64,000 bases of DNA. It comes from Sulfurirhabdus sp043759595. Its GTDB lineage: Bacteria; Pseudomonadota; Gammaproteobacteria; Burkholderiales; SMCO01. The notes below the pieces were generated by a model that made no database searches, was not told the DNA's origin, and was given only the letters and a program-made list of their open reading frames with translations. The position numbers were made by a program, and so were the translations under genes. The stretch's first letter is position 1. Every line of letters starts with the position of its first letter. The stretch is from NCBI GenBank assembly GCA_043759595.1, contig JAYVLG010000173.1, positions 1 through 64,000 on the forward strand, read 5' to 3'. This document shows, piece after piece, positions 1 to 8,599 of this stretch.

Positions 1-113
1 CTTGAATCAAACTATACTCTTTTTCACCGGGACCTTCATCCTCTTTCGTTATCTTTTCTCTATTTGTAACAATTGGTTACGTTTCCGGATGAGAACTAAG
101 TAATCAATGCATT
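1..113. other. Left-edge stretch without a complete gene
   Basis: No complete reading frame is visible. On the minus strand this is the sequence just downstream of the porin-like gene. It contains only very short open stretches, and any neighbouring gene would lie outside the window. Confidence 0.5.
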
Positions 114-1352
114 TCAGAACCTGTAAGCACCCTGGAAAAGAAATAAATTCCAGCGTCGCACAGGCGATACAGATCCCAAATTATCTTCAAAGGGTAGCCA
201 TCCGGTACCATCGATAGTGTGAAACTCTCCACTTAACATGAATGAAGGTGTTACGTCATGACGCAAGCCAATTGCCCAATCCTTGGCGTAATAAAAATAT
301 GCTGGTCTTTTGGATAGCAATGCATTTCGCTCACCGCTCCGGTCATCTTTGTCTTGATAGAGAACATCGTATCGAATCAACCCTTCCCAACTTGGCGCGA
401 AACGATATACACCTTGAACATACGCGCTTTCACCATGTATTTCCCGATCAGACAAAACAGGTCCAAAGCCGGAAAATTTACTTTCTCTTAAAGCATATTC
501 ACTGGTGAAGCTCCACTTTTCAGTGTTGTATTGAAAAGAAAGCATCCAGGGAGAAAAAGAGAAAGTACCCGATGCAAAAGGATCGGAAGCGCCTGGATTA
601 TATTGTGAATTAACCTTGCCATGGGTCACAGCAAGCCGCAGTCGATCCCCGTCCCATTCATACATCAAACGCCCCAAATAAGAAGTTTTACCTGAGATAT
701 CTCCCGGCCGGTCACCGCCCAGCACTGCATATTCACTGCTTTTATCACCCAGCTTCGGATTCCCGACACTTGCACGAAACGACAGCAAACCGGAATCGTT
801 TGTATGTTCAGCGTAAAATTGCGCGCCTGTAGCAGACAATGCAAAATTTCGGGTTCGATCAAAATAAATAGACTGAGGCAACACAATACTTGGCCGTGTA
901 AAAGCAATATCTCTGGTTTCATTGTAAAAACCGAGTGGATTCTTAATTTTACCCAATAAAAAGCCCGCCTTGGTACTTTCAGTAGAAATGAGGTTGTACC
1001 CGATAAAACCATAATCAAGACGGATGCTACCATTATCGGTTTCACCCGCGCGCCTGGACATGGCTTGAGCAGAAAACTGCAAGTCCGGATGAGGCCTGTA
1101 TGAAAAATTCACACCTAATTCAGTATATTCCGTGCTGACGCTATTTCCACTAGGGCCAAAAAAATTGTTATGCGTTGAGGAAATAAGCCCTTGACTGGCA
1201 AACCCATGAATCTGCAAATTCTCAGGGATTTCAGCACTTGATGCACATGTAGTAAATACGCTTCCAGCCAATAGCAGAAACGTTTTGGATAGCCACAACA
1301 TATAACGAAAATATCCGTTATCAGCGAAGCGGTAAAGTGCGAATGCGATCAT
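114..1352 (-). CDS. Porin-like outer-membrane beta-barrel protein
   Basis: A 412-residue exported protein. A hydrophobic stretch at about residues 24-36 ends in ASSA before EIPE (residue 41), a signal-peptide-like start. The rest is polar, with many alternating aromatic and charged strands, and the last residue is Phe in the pattern GAYRF, the usual BAM recognition end of outer-membrane barrels. No specific porin family was recognised. The start at 1352 has AAGGAG eight bases upstream and overlaps the preceding gene by 32 bases out of frame. An alternative ATG at 1301 gives a shorter, more conventional signal peptide but has no good ribosome site. Pairing with the small phosphate-binding-like protein upstream suggests an uptake or sensing function, which is inference. 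Confidence 0.7.
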   Translation of the reverse strand: MIAFALYRFADNGYFRYMLWLSKTFLLLAGSVFTTCASSAEIPENLQIHGFASQGLISSTHNNFFGPSGNSVSTEYTELGVNFSYRPHPDLQFSAQAMSRRAGETDNGSIRLDYGFIGYNLISTESTKAGFLLGKIKNPLGFYNETRDIAFTRPSIVLPQSIYFDRTRNFALSATGAQFYAEHTNDSGLLSFRASVGNPKLGDKSSEYAVLGGDRPGDISGKTSYLGRLMYEWDGDRLRLAVTHGKVNSQYNPGASDPFASGTFSFSPWMLSFQYNTEKWSFTSEYALRESKFSGFGPVLSDREIHGESAYVQGVYRFAPSWEGLIRYDVLYQDKDDRSGERNALLSKRPAYFYYAKDWAIGLRHDVTPSFMLSGEFHTIDGTGWLPFEDNLGSVSPVRRWNLFLFQGAYRF

Positions 1353-1752
1353 TCACAATGCTCCTTCTCAAATAGCCAATAGCGCCTGGATTGGAAGCTA
1401 CCATAGCAATCATTTCATCTTCGGAAGACACACTGATAGGTGCCTGCCCAGTACCTGAATAAACCAGACGATCCCAGGATTGCCTTAATTGATAGGGAAA
1501 AATATCAAGAACCTCCTTACAAAATGCAATATGCGACAAGCTGGCATCTTCCAAAACAAATACTTTAATTGGCCGGCCATCTGGCCATTTCAACAGACGC
1601 ATACCAAATATGGCACGCGCCGTACCCCGGCTAAGCGAGCTAGTTTGAATGCTGGAATTTACAATGATATCCACAGCTTTAGAGGGCGAAACGACAAACA
1701 CACAGCCAAACAGTAATGTGAGAATAGAAATCAGGTGCTTGATACTTCTCAT
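1321..1752 (-). CDS. Small PstS-like periplasmic binding-fold protein
   Basis: A 143-residue protein with a signal peptide (hydrophobic residues 7-21, SKA then VD at 24-28). The mature part resembles the short phosphate ABC transporter substrate-binding-like proteins of proteobacteria: an early SLSRGTARAIFGM segment, then WPDGRPIKVF, and near the C-terminus NPGAIGYLRR, the common end of this fold. It is about half the length of a true PstS, so it covers only one lobe and is unlikely to be a classic transporter receptor. The frame is open upstream to 1824 (TTG start), but no start has a good ribosome site; 1752 is chosen because the signal peptide begins there. It forms an overlapping pair with the porin-like gene. 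Confidence 0.65.
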   Translation of the reverse strand: MRSIKHLISILTLLFGCVFVVSPSKAVDIIVNSSIQTSSLSRGTARAIFGMRLLKWPDGRPIKVFVLEDASLSHIAFCKEVLDIFPYQLRQSWDRLVYSGTGQAPISVSSEDEMIAMVASNPGAIGYLRRSIVNDRIRTLPLR

Positions 1753-1932
1753 TTTATTCTGAGGTATTTCAAACATGCCTGACACCGTTTGTCCGTTATC
1801 ATGGGACGAATTGTGCATTATCAAGCCAATTTAATTAAAAGAACCAATTATTAAAAACTAAATATATATCGGCACATTTCTAAAAAACTTTATATTGAAG
1901 ATGGGGCTCATCCTTAAATTAACGCAATCGAT

Positions 1933-1946
1933 TTGATCAGGATCAT
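1933..1946. promoter_or_regulatory. FNR/CRP-family-like binding site
   Basis: The sequence TTGAT-CAGG-ATCAT matches the FNR/Anr consensus TTGAT-N4-ATCAA at nine of ten defined positions. It lies 181 bases upstream of the preferred start of the PstS-like gene and 413 bases upstream of the acyl-CoA synthetase. Either direction is possible; the minus-strand pair is closer. This is a sequence match only. Confidence 0.4.
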
Positions 1947-2037
1947 GCAGATTGATGAATGTTAAACAAAGTTGATAGGAAATATCCCATCTAAAAATTA
2001 CAGTGGGATTGATTTATTCTAGCGGATTTACGCAAAA

Positions 2038-2328
2038 TTGCTGGCAATTCAAATATTCATGCAGGATTATTCTAGAATAAATATTTGTGTAGTCAGGATA
2101 TTTGAAGAGAATCAACTTAAGACTCAGGCTCATTGCCTCTTATCACATAGTATTGAAACCGTTGAAGTAAACAAGGTCTTCACCGGCAAACAGATGCACA
2201 ATTGGTCAAGCCTGCGTGTTCAGGGAATCAATGATACAATAAATGCATTTAGCATGTTAAGATTGAATATTTATAGTACTTATCAAATAGATGAAAAAAT
2301 ATCCAGTCGCATTAGTCTAACCAATTAA
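2038..2328 (+). pseudogene. Possible C-terminal remnant of a TonB-dependent receptor
   Basis: A 96-codon frame whose second half (FTGKQMHNW, then LRLNIYSTYQIDEKISSRIS and LTN) resembles the last barrel strands of BtuB-type receptors, where YxINxxxxxxxRxxNLFD is usual. The frame stops right after LTN, where a receptor would continue with LFD. The first half resembles nothing, and there is no plug domain or ribosome site. It may be a chance open frame; the match is by eye and weak. Confidence 0.22.
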
Positions 2329-2358
2329 ACTAAAACCAAGATAATCTTCTGATCGTTA

Positions 2359-4191
2359 ATGAACGTTTCGAAAACCTCACTTCCAGATGCCATAACTTGC
2401 GAAGCAGCCCGCACTCTTCCCGGACTGCTGGATTGCCGTGTACACAAAACACCGGATACCATCGCCTATCAGCAATTTGACAAAACAGAGGGCATTTGGC
2501 AAAACTATACTTGGGCTCAAACTTACGCATTGGCAAAACGCTGGCGAAAATCCCTCGCTTCGGAACAACTTGCAGAAGGTGACCGGGTCGCGGTGTTATT
2601 ACGCAATTGTCTGGAATGGGTATGTTTTGAACAGGCTGCCCTCTCTCTGGGTTTGGTGGTCATCCCCTTATATACAACTGACACTGCAGAAAATATAGCT
2701 TATATTCTGAAAGACTCGAACACAAAGCTTTTACTGGTTGGGAATGCCAAGCTATGGGAAAACTTAGCATCACTTTCCAACCCGCCTGTGTTGTCCAGAG
2801 TCATCTGTCTGCAACTTGAAACTACTGAGGATTGCACACAAAACTCAATCATCTGCAATGCAAGAGAATGGCTCTCTCAAGCCGGGGAGGAATTTGATGT
2901 TTCCCAACTATCACCCCACTCTCTTGCCAGCATTGTATACACGTCAGGTACGACAGGCCAGCCAAAGGGAGTGATGCTTACGCACTTCAATATTCTTTGG
3001 GATACCAGAGCCACACTTGAAGCAATACCAGCCTATCAAAATGATGTTTTTCTCTCCTTTCTGCCCCTTTCTCACATGTTTGAACGCACCACCGGATACT
3101 ACCTGCCCATGATGGCGGGCAGTTGTGTAGCTTACGCACGTTCCATACAAGAGCTTGGCACGGATTTATTAACTATTCGCCCAACGGTGCTTATTGCAGT
3201 ACCAAGAATCTATGAACTGTTTTACGGAAAAATTCAGGAACAGGTGATTAAGAAAGGCTGGCTGACCAATTTTCTGCTACATCAGACAGAAATTTTTGGG
3301 TGGAAGCAATTTGAGAAAATTCAGGGGCGAGGTAATTCAAGCCTCTTGCTGATGATATTGTGGCCACTGTTGCGCCATTTGGTAGCCGACAAAATCCTGT
3401 CAAAAATGGGGGGGCGTTTACGCGTAGCAGTCAGTGGTGGTGCGCCACTTTTCAATAAAATCGCCCATTTCTTTATTAGCATGGGGTTACCCTTGATACA
3501 AGGGTATGGTTTAACTGAAGCTTCACCAGTCATCAGTAATAACCGATTAGATAACAACATGCCCGACTCTGTGGGTATACCCCTAAATGGCATCGAGTAC
3601 CTCATTGGTGAAAATAAAGAACTGCTGATCAAAGGCCCTAATGTCATGAAAGGTTACTGGAACTGGCCTGACGAAACACAACAGGTGATCGATAGTGATG
3701 GATGGTTGCATACTGGAGACCAGGTTAAAATCCTGGATAATCATATCTATATTCTCGGCCGAATCAAGGAAGTACTGGTCACGTCATCCGGTGAGAAAGT
3801 GCCGCCTTACGATATGGAAATGGCCATCTGCCAAGACCCGCTTTTCGAAATGGCAATGGTTGTCGGTGAAGGGAAACCGTATTTGACCGCCTTGCTGGTG
3901 CTCAATCAAACTGCCTGGGAAGAATTAGCCAGCGCTAATGAATTAAATCCTGAAGACTTAATGACACTTCAATCTAAAAAGATAACCAGTTATATCCTCA
4001 CTAAAATAACACAATTAATTCAAGGGTTTCCCGGACATGCCCGAATCCGTTCTGTCTACCTGACACTAGAGCCATGGACAATCGACAACGGCTTGATTAC
4101 ACCCACCTTAAAACTCAAACGATCAGCCATAGCCAATCGATTTTCCAATCAAATACTTCAGCTATATGCAAAGCATGATCTGCCACAGTGA
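2359..4191 (+). CDS. Long-chain acyl-CoA synthetase (AMP-binding family)
   Basis: A 610-residue adenylate-forming enzyme that activates fatty acids with ATP and CoA for lipid synthesis or degradation. All family motifs are present: the phosphate loop YTSGTTGQPKG at 194-204, GYGLTEASP at 382-390, GWLHTGD at 448-454 and the hinge GRIKEVLVTSSGEK shortly after. Length and the long insert before GYGLTE match the FadD15-like long-chain group rather than acetyl-CoA synthetase. The ATG at 2359 is used although no strong ribosome site precedes it. It stands alone, 107 bases before ybiT. The exact chain-length preference cannot be read from sequence. Confidence 0.88.
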   Translation: MNVSKTSLPDAITCEAARTLPGLLDCRVHKTPDTIAYQQFDKTEGIWQNYTWAQTYALAKRWRKSLASEQLAEGDRVAVLLRNCLEWVCFEQAALSLGLVVIPLYTTDTAENIAYILKDSNTKLLLVGNAKLWENLASLSNPPVLSRVICLQLETTEDCTQNSIICNAREWLSQAGEEFDVSQLSPHSLASIVYTSGTTGQPKGVMLTHFNILWDTRATLEAIPAYQNDVFLSFLPLSHMFERTTGYYLPMMAGSCVAYARSIQELGTDLLTIRPTVLIAVPRIYELFYGKIQEQVIKKGWLTNFLLHQTEIFGWKQFEKIQGRGNSSLLLMILWPLLRHLVADKILSKMGGRLRVAVSGGAPLFNKIAHFFISMGLPLIQGYGLTEASPVISNNRLDNNMPDSVGIPLNGIEYLIGENKELLIKGPNVMKGYWNWPDETQQVIDSDGWLHTGDQVKILDNHIYILGRIKEVLVTSSGEKVPPYDMEMAICQDPLFEMAMVVGEGKPYLTALLVLNQTAWEELASANELNPEDLMTLQSKKITSYILTKITQLIQGFPGHARIRSVYLTLEPWTIDNGLITPTLKLKRSAIANRFSNQILQLYAKHDLPQ

Positions 4192-4298
4192 ATAGAAACT
4201 ATTGCAAGCAAATGATATAATGCTAAGTTTTCTACCGATACTAGTGTCTGGATTCAGCCAACACCGTATTTGCGCTATTTACTTGCAGGAATTCCACC

Positions 4299-5900
4299 TT
4301 GATTTCTACCGCTAACATTACTATGCAATTTGGGGCAAAACCCCTGTTTGAAAATGTCTCCGTGAAGTTTGGCGAAGGCAACCGCTACGGACTGATCGGT
4401 GCCAATGGTTGTGGCAAATCCACGTTCATGAAAATTCTGGGTGGCGATTTAGTACCCACCAGCGGCAATGTGATGATTGACCAAGGTGAGCGCCTTGGTA
4501 AGCTTCGCCAGGACCAGTTCGCCTTTGAAGACAACATCGTTCTTGATGTTGTTATGATGGGTAACACAGAATTATGGGACGTCAAATTCGAAAAAGATTC
4601 TATCTACGCCAATCTTGAAGCGACCGAAGAAGATTATATGCGTGCGGCTGAACTGGAAACCAAATTTGGTGAACTGGATGGCTATACAGCTGAATCACGC
4701 GCTGGCGAATTGTTGCTAGGTGTGGGCATTCCCATCGAGCAGCACACTGGCCCGATGAAGGAAATAGCACCTGGTTTCAAATTACGCGTGTTACTGGCAC
4801 AAGCTTTGTTTTCTGATCCTGAAATTCTGTTGCTTGACGAGCCGACCAACAACCTGGATATCAACACTATCCGCTGGCTGGAAGACATCATCAACGAACG
4901 TTCCAGCACTATGATTATCATCTCCCATGATCGCCACTTTTTAAACAGTGTCTGTACCCACATGGCTGATCTGGACTATGGCGAAATTCGTATTTACCCT
5001 GGTAATTACGATGATTACATGGTTGCTTCAACTCAGGCACGCCAGCGATTACTCTCTGACAATGCGAAGAAAAAAGAACAAATTGTCGAATTGCAGGCTT
5101 TCGTTGCTCGCTTCTCTGCAAACGCATCCAAAGCTCGTCAGGCAACAAGTCGCGCCAGAAAAATTGACAAACTTAAAGATTCTGCCGTTGAGGTGAAACC
5201 GTCCAGCCGCCAGAATCCTTACATTCGTTTTGAGTATGACGAAAGAGAAAAACTGCATCGCAAAGCTTTTGAATTGCTTGAAATTGGAAAAGGCTACGAT
5301 AAACCCCTCTTCCACAATCTTTCCCTCATTCTGGAACCGGGTGAACGTATTGCGGTGATCGGGCCTAACGGTGCGGGCAAAACAACCCTGCTTAAAACAC
5401 TCGTTGGGGATGTAGAACCGGATCAAGGCGAAGTCAAATGGGCAGAAAAAGCCAAAATTGGTTATTTTGCTCAGGACCATGCGTCTGATTTCCATGGCGA
5501 TATGTCGCTTTTCGATTGGATGGAACAATGGGGACGCGCGAGTGATGATGATCAGATGATTCGCGCTACACTAGGAAGACTATTGTTTACAGGCGATGAT
5601 TCCAAAAAATCTATCCGGGTTCTGTCCGGTGGCGAAAAGGGCCGCATGTTATATGGTAAGTTACTGTTGGAGCGTCCCAATGTTTTAGTAATGGACGAGC
5701 CTACCAATCATATGGATATGGAATCCATTGAATCGCTGAATATGGCTTTGGAAGAATATAAGGGTACACTGGTTTTTGTTAGCCACGATCGTCAGTTTGT
5801 TTCATCACTGGCAACGCAGATTATCGAATTGGATGGTAAAGGCGGCCACAAACACTTTATTGGCAATTACGAAGATTATCTCGCCACTCAAGAAATCTAA
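4299..5900 (+). CDS. ybiT: ABC-F family ATPase YbiT
   Basis: A 533-residue soluble twin ATPase of the ABC-F group, thought to act on ribosomes in translation rather than in transport. Walker A motifs are GANGCGKS at 34-41 and GPNGAGKTT at 355-363. The first Walker B is LLLDEPTNN at 177-185, and the second signature LSGGEKGR is at 442-449. The first signature is degenerate (APGFKLRV), as in E. coli YbiT, and the N-terminal 180 residues match YbiT closely from memory. No membrane segments. Translation starts at a TTG (4299) with AGGA eight bases upstream. A strong terminator follows the stop codon. Confidence 0.93.
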   Translation: MISTANITMQFGAKPLFENVSVKFGEGNRYGLIGANGCGKSTFMKILGGDLVPTSGNVMIDQGERLGKLRQDQFAFEDNIVLDVVMMGNTELWDVKFEKDSIYANLEATEEDYMRAAELETKFGELDGYTAESRAGELLLGVGIPIEQHTGPMKEIAPGFKLRVLLAQALFSDPEILLLDEPTNNLDINTIRWLEDIINERSSTMIIISHDRHFLNSVCTHMADLDYGEIRIYPGNYDDYMVASTQARQRLLSDNAKKKEQIVELQAFVARFSANASKARQATSRARKIDKLKDSAVEVKPSSRQNPYIRFEYDEREKLHRKAFELLEIGKGYDKPLFHNLSLILEPGERIAVIGPNGAGKTTLLKTLVGDVEPDQGEVKWAEKAKIGYFAQDHASDFHGDMSLFDWMEQWGRASDDDQMIRATLGRLLFTGDDSKKSIRVLSGGEKGRMLYGKLLLERPNVLVMDEPTNHMDMESIESLNMALEEYKGTLVFVSHDRQFVSSLATQIIELDGKGGHKHFIGNYEDYLATQEI

Positions 5901-5920
5901 ATTGCTATTGCACTAAAGTG

Positions 5921-5954
5921 AAAGGTGAGAACCATCTGGCTCTCACCTTTTTTT
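5921..5954 (+). terminator. Intrinsic terminator of ybiT
   Basis: A perfect ten-base stem (AAAGGTGAGA at 5921-5930 with TCTCACCTTT at 5941-5950) encloses a ten-base loop and runs into seven consecutive T. The T tract serves the plus strand only. The right arm overlaps the stop codon of the convergent small lipoprotein gene. Confidence 0.9.
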
Positions 5955-6215
5955 ACATAAATCAAATCCATCACGCCAACCAGAAGCATATTGACTGTCA
6001 GCTTTGAAGCGTTTGATGTCTTTTTTCTTTTCCGATCTATCCACACTGTCACAACCATCCTGATACCCAGCTTTATAAGCGGGCGGAAAACCAGATAGAT
6101 TGACTGATTGCGGCTGATATTTATGGGGTTGTGAAGAGGGACTGGATTTTTGCGCGAAGTCGGAACACCCTCCTGCCAATATCGGAATTAAAATAAAAAT
6201 CATTAACTTTTTCAT
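5943..6215 (-). CDS. Small hypothetical lipoprotein
   Basis: A 90-residue protein with a lipoprotein signal (hydrophobic 4-13, LAGGC with the lipidated Cys at 17). The mature part has two similar segments, YKAGYQDGCDS and YASGWRDGFDLC, each with aromatic-x-D-G, and two further cysteines. I do not recognise a named family. AAAGGGAT lies about ten bases before the start. The gene is 24 bases downstream of the MCE operon on the same strand and may be its last cistron, but nothing links its function to lipid transport. Confidence 0.7.
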   Translation of the reverse strand: MKKLMIFILIPILAGGCSDFAQKSSPSSQPHKYQPQSVNLSGFPPAYKAGYQDGCDSVDRSEKKKDIKRFKADSQYASGWRDGFDLCKKR

Positions 6216-6239
6216 ATTCAGTTAAATCCCTTTCATAAC

Positions 6240-6902
6240 TTAAGGATGGTGCACAATTCCAGCAGCACTGGCAGAACAAAATTCGGCAATTTGATTCAAC
6301 AAATTTTTAACTGCCAGATTAGCAGCAATCACGCCACCATACGCATCTTCACTCGATGCATTCTCAGAAACATCGAATTCTTTTGTTGCCAAAACTTTTT
6401 TCCCGAGGATATCTATCAGCTGCACACGTATCGTCAGCTGCAGCGTACTGGGATGAGTCAGAAAAACTTGCTGTATGCGTATTATTTCAGTATCCAGTCG
6501 CACATCAGCGGTTGCAGAACCCGAATTTTGAATGACTGCGCGGAAATGAGACCTGCGTTCCAAAGCCTGTACCAGCAATGGCGCCAACATTTTAGCGGGA
6601 CTATCTACCCATTGGTTCTTGGCAAAATAATTAAGTTCGTGTGGCTTCTGAATGTAAACCATTCCTGTACCATCAAATCCGGGTCTGGCAGTCGGCTTGC
6701 TCACCAGTAAGGTCAATAAATTTTGTGGTCCCGCAGATTGCTCAAATTCCGCCCCTAACGCATATGTATTCATGCTTTGAATATTTGCAGGCTGCAAAAT
6801 TGAACAGCTACCAACCAGCAAAACTCCCCCTAAACAAAATAGTTTAGATATAACAACGATAAAGGATTGCCAGTCTGATTTAATAAAACGTCGCATCTTC
6901 AT
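6240..6902 (-). CDS. ABC-type transport auxiliary lipoprotein (PqiC/YmbA-like)
   Basis: A 220-residue lipoprotein (LLVGSC, lipidated Cys at 33) of the ABC_trans_aux type that accompanies MCE transporters and sits in the outer membrane facing the periplasm. The pattern TYALG near the mature N-terminus, YxxxxWVDSPAKMLAPLLVQAL in the middle and a C-terminal FDVSE stretch fit this family. Its ATG overlaps the stop of the MCE gene by four bases (ATGA, 6899-6902), implying translational coupling. Presumed role: outer-membrane partner of the lipid-transport complex. Confidence 0.85.
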   Translation of the reverse strand: MKMRRFIKSDWQSFIVVISKLFCLGGVLLVGSCSILQPANIQSMNTYALGAEFEQSAGPQNLLTLLVSKPTARPGFDGTGMVYIQKPHELNYFAKNQWVDSPAKMLAPLLVQALERRSHFRAVIQNSGSATADVRLDTEIIRIQQVFLTHPSTLQLTIRVQLIDILGKKVLATKEFDVSENASSEDAYGGVIAANLAVKNLLNQIAEFCSASAAGIVHHP

Positions 6903-7825
6903 TCCCCTGGCCCTGGTTTTGGAGCTTGCTTTCCACGTATCAGCATCGCAGGATTTTGTTCAACTTGTTCAGTAACGCGGCGCAACGATACCGACACATC
7001 ACGCATTTCTCTCATCAGGCTTTCCAGCTCAGGCAATGAATCATCTGCAAACCGCTGTGTCTTCTGGCCAACACTTTCAGAGGTATTACGCACACTCACG
7101 CTGGCGCGGGAGGCATCACCAGCCATTTTCCCTACCGCATCAGCACTACGAGCAATATGGTCGAGCAATTCAGGCAATTCAGCACTCACTTGTGCAGTAT
7201 TTTCCATTGTACGTGCTGCGCCCTTAATCCCTGCATCAATCTCTTTTCTATTTGCTGCAATGGTATTGCTCAAAACAGCAAGATCAGCCAATGCCTGCTT
7301 GATGGAATGCCGGTTATCTTCACTCAGTAGCGCATTCAAATTTTCTGTGGTTTTATTCAAATTCGTTAAAAGAGCTGTCAACGCCACATCCAGTCGCCCC
7401 AGCAAAGAAGGCCCCGTTTTAATGACTGGAAACTTTTCTTCTCCTACAGCTTTTAGTAATGGCGAATTTCGGCTACCACCACTTAACTCCACGTAAGCAA
7501 TGCCAGTCAAGCCCTGCACTTTCAATATCGCTACGGTGTCTTCCTTGATCGGGATGCCACGTTCAATCGCAAATTCAAGGTGCACTTGTTCCGGATTGCC
7601 GTCATCCAGCGAAATCTGCTTTACCTGACCAACCTCTACGCCACGATATTTCACAGGCGCATTCAAGTTCAATCCCGACACGGATTCACGCATGTAAGCT
7701 GTATAGTTGTCATACGTTTTACTGTATTGTTTGCCGGAACTTAACCAAAGTACGCCCGCAATCAGCGCAAAAGAAAGCAGTAAAACAAACAAACCGACAA
7801 TAACATAATTTACTTTCGTTTCCAT
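6899..7825 (-). CDS. MCE-domain (MlaD-family) lipid-binding protein
   Basis: A 308-residue protein with one N-terminal transmembrane helix (METKVNYVIVG and following), then a single MCE domain at about 35-115 with the typical RGVEVGQV segment, and a long helical C-terminal part. It should form the periplasmic ring of an ABC lipid transporter. An upstream in-frame ATG at 7837 exists, but METKVNY is the usual family start and the shorter overlap with the ATPase gene (16 bases) is favoured. The helical tail is longer than in E. coli MlaD and resembles MCE proteins paired with PqiC-like lipoproteins. Confidence 0.9.
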   Translation of the reverse strand: METKVNYVIVGLFVLLLSFALIAGVLWLSSGKQYSKTYDNYTAYMRESVSGLNLNAPVKYRGVEVGQVKQISLDDGNPEQVHLEFAIERGIPIKEDTVAILKVQGLTGIAYVELSGGSRNSPLLKAVGEEKFPVIKTGPSLLGRLDVALTALLTNLNKTTENLNALLSEDNRHSIKQALADLAVLSNTIAANRKEIDAGIKGAARTMENTAQVSAELPELLDHIARSADAVGKMAGDASRASVSVRNTSESVGQKTQRFADDSLPELESLMREMRDVSVSLRRVTEQVEQNPAMLIRGKQAPKPGPGE

Positions 7826-8598
7826 GCCTGATCCCATGCAGCCCGCCCGCGCGGCCCGTAAAAATATTCTCTGATTAAGGGATGATCCGACTCGGATAAC
7901 TCTTGCATCGTTCCAACGCCCAACACTTTCTTTTCACCAAGTATGGCAACCCGATCTGCAACTCTCCAGAGCAGATCCAGATCGTGGGCAACCATCATAA
8001 TGGTTAATCCCAGCGATTGTTTCAAGTGCAATACCAATTCGTCAAATCCGCTTGCACTCAGTGGATCAAGGCCTGCAGTCGGCTCATCCAGAAACAGCAA
8101 CTCAGGATCCATTACCATGGCACGTGCCAATGCGGCACGTTTCCGCATACCACCGCTTAATTCACTTGGATATTTCGCTCCGGCACTCGCTGGCAGTCCC
8201 GCCAATGCAATTTTGACGGCGGCAAGATCATTGATCAAAGTGTCACTCAGCGTTGTATGTTCATGTAGCGGCAAGCCGACATTTTCAGACACAGTCAGCG
8301 AACTGAACAATGCTCCACGTTCAAACATCACTCCCCAGCTTTTTCTGAATGACAATGCTGCTTCATCATCCAGCCCCAATATTTCTTTACCGAAAACACG
8401 AATAGAGCCAGTTTGGGGGCGCTGTAATAAAATAATCTCTCTCAACAGGGTCGATTTACCACACCCACTTGAACCTGCCAGACCAAATATCTCACCCTGG
8501 TACACTTCAAGGGTCACACCATCATGTACCTGTGCATTCCCAAATCGGGTTGAAATATTATTAATTTCAATGATAGGTACTGCAGATGGTTTGATCAT
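7810..8598 (-). CDS. ABC transporter ATPase of the MCE system (MlaF-like)
   Basis: A 262-residue nucleotide-binding subunit. Walker A GSSGCGKST is at 42-50, followed by the signature LSGGMRKRAALARA and Walker B LLFLDEPTAGLDP, with AHD for the switch histidine. The Met-Arg-Lys-Arg signature variant is typical of MlaF. It drives lipid movement through the permease and the MCE ring. Its start lies one base after the permease stop, and its end overlaps the MCE gene. Confidence 0.92.
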   Translation of the reverse strand: MIKPSAVPIIEINNISTRFGNAQVHDGVTLEVYQGEIFGLAGSSGCGKSTLLREIILLQRPQTGSIRVFGKEILGLDDEAALSFRKSWGVMFERGALFSSLTVSENVGLPLHEHTTLSDTLINDLAAVKIALAGLPASAGAKYPSELSGGMRKRAALARAMVMDPELLFLDEPTAGLDPLSASGFDELVLHLKQSLGLTIMMVAHDLDLLWRVADRVAILGEKKVLGVGTMQELSESDHPLIREYFYGPRGRAAWDQAWKRK

Positions 8599-8599
8599 T

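Larger units (their letters stand above)
1825..2358. other. 534-base divergent intergenic region
   Basis: This is an A+T-rich spacer between the minus-strand porin/binding-protein pair and the plus-strand acyl-CoA synthetase. It holds an FNR-like dyad at 1933-1946 and an open frame at 2038-2328 that looks like a receptor remnant. Nothing else could be supported. Confidence 0.6.
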
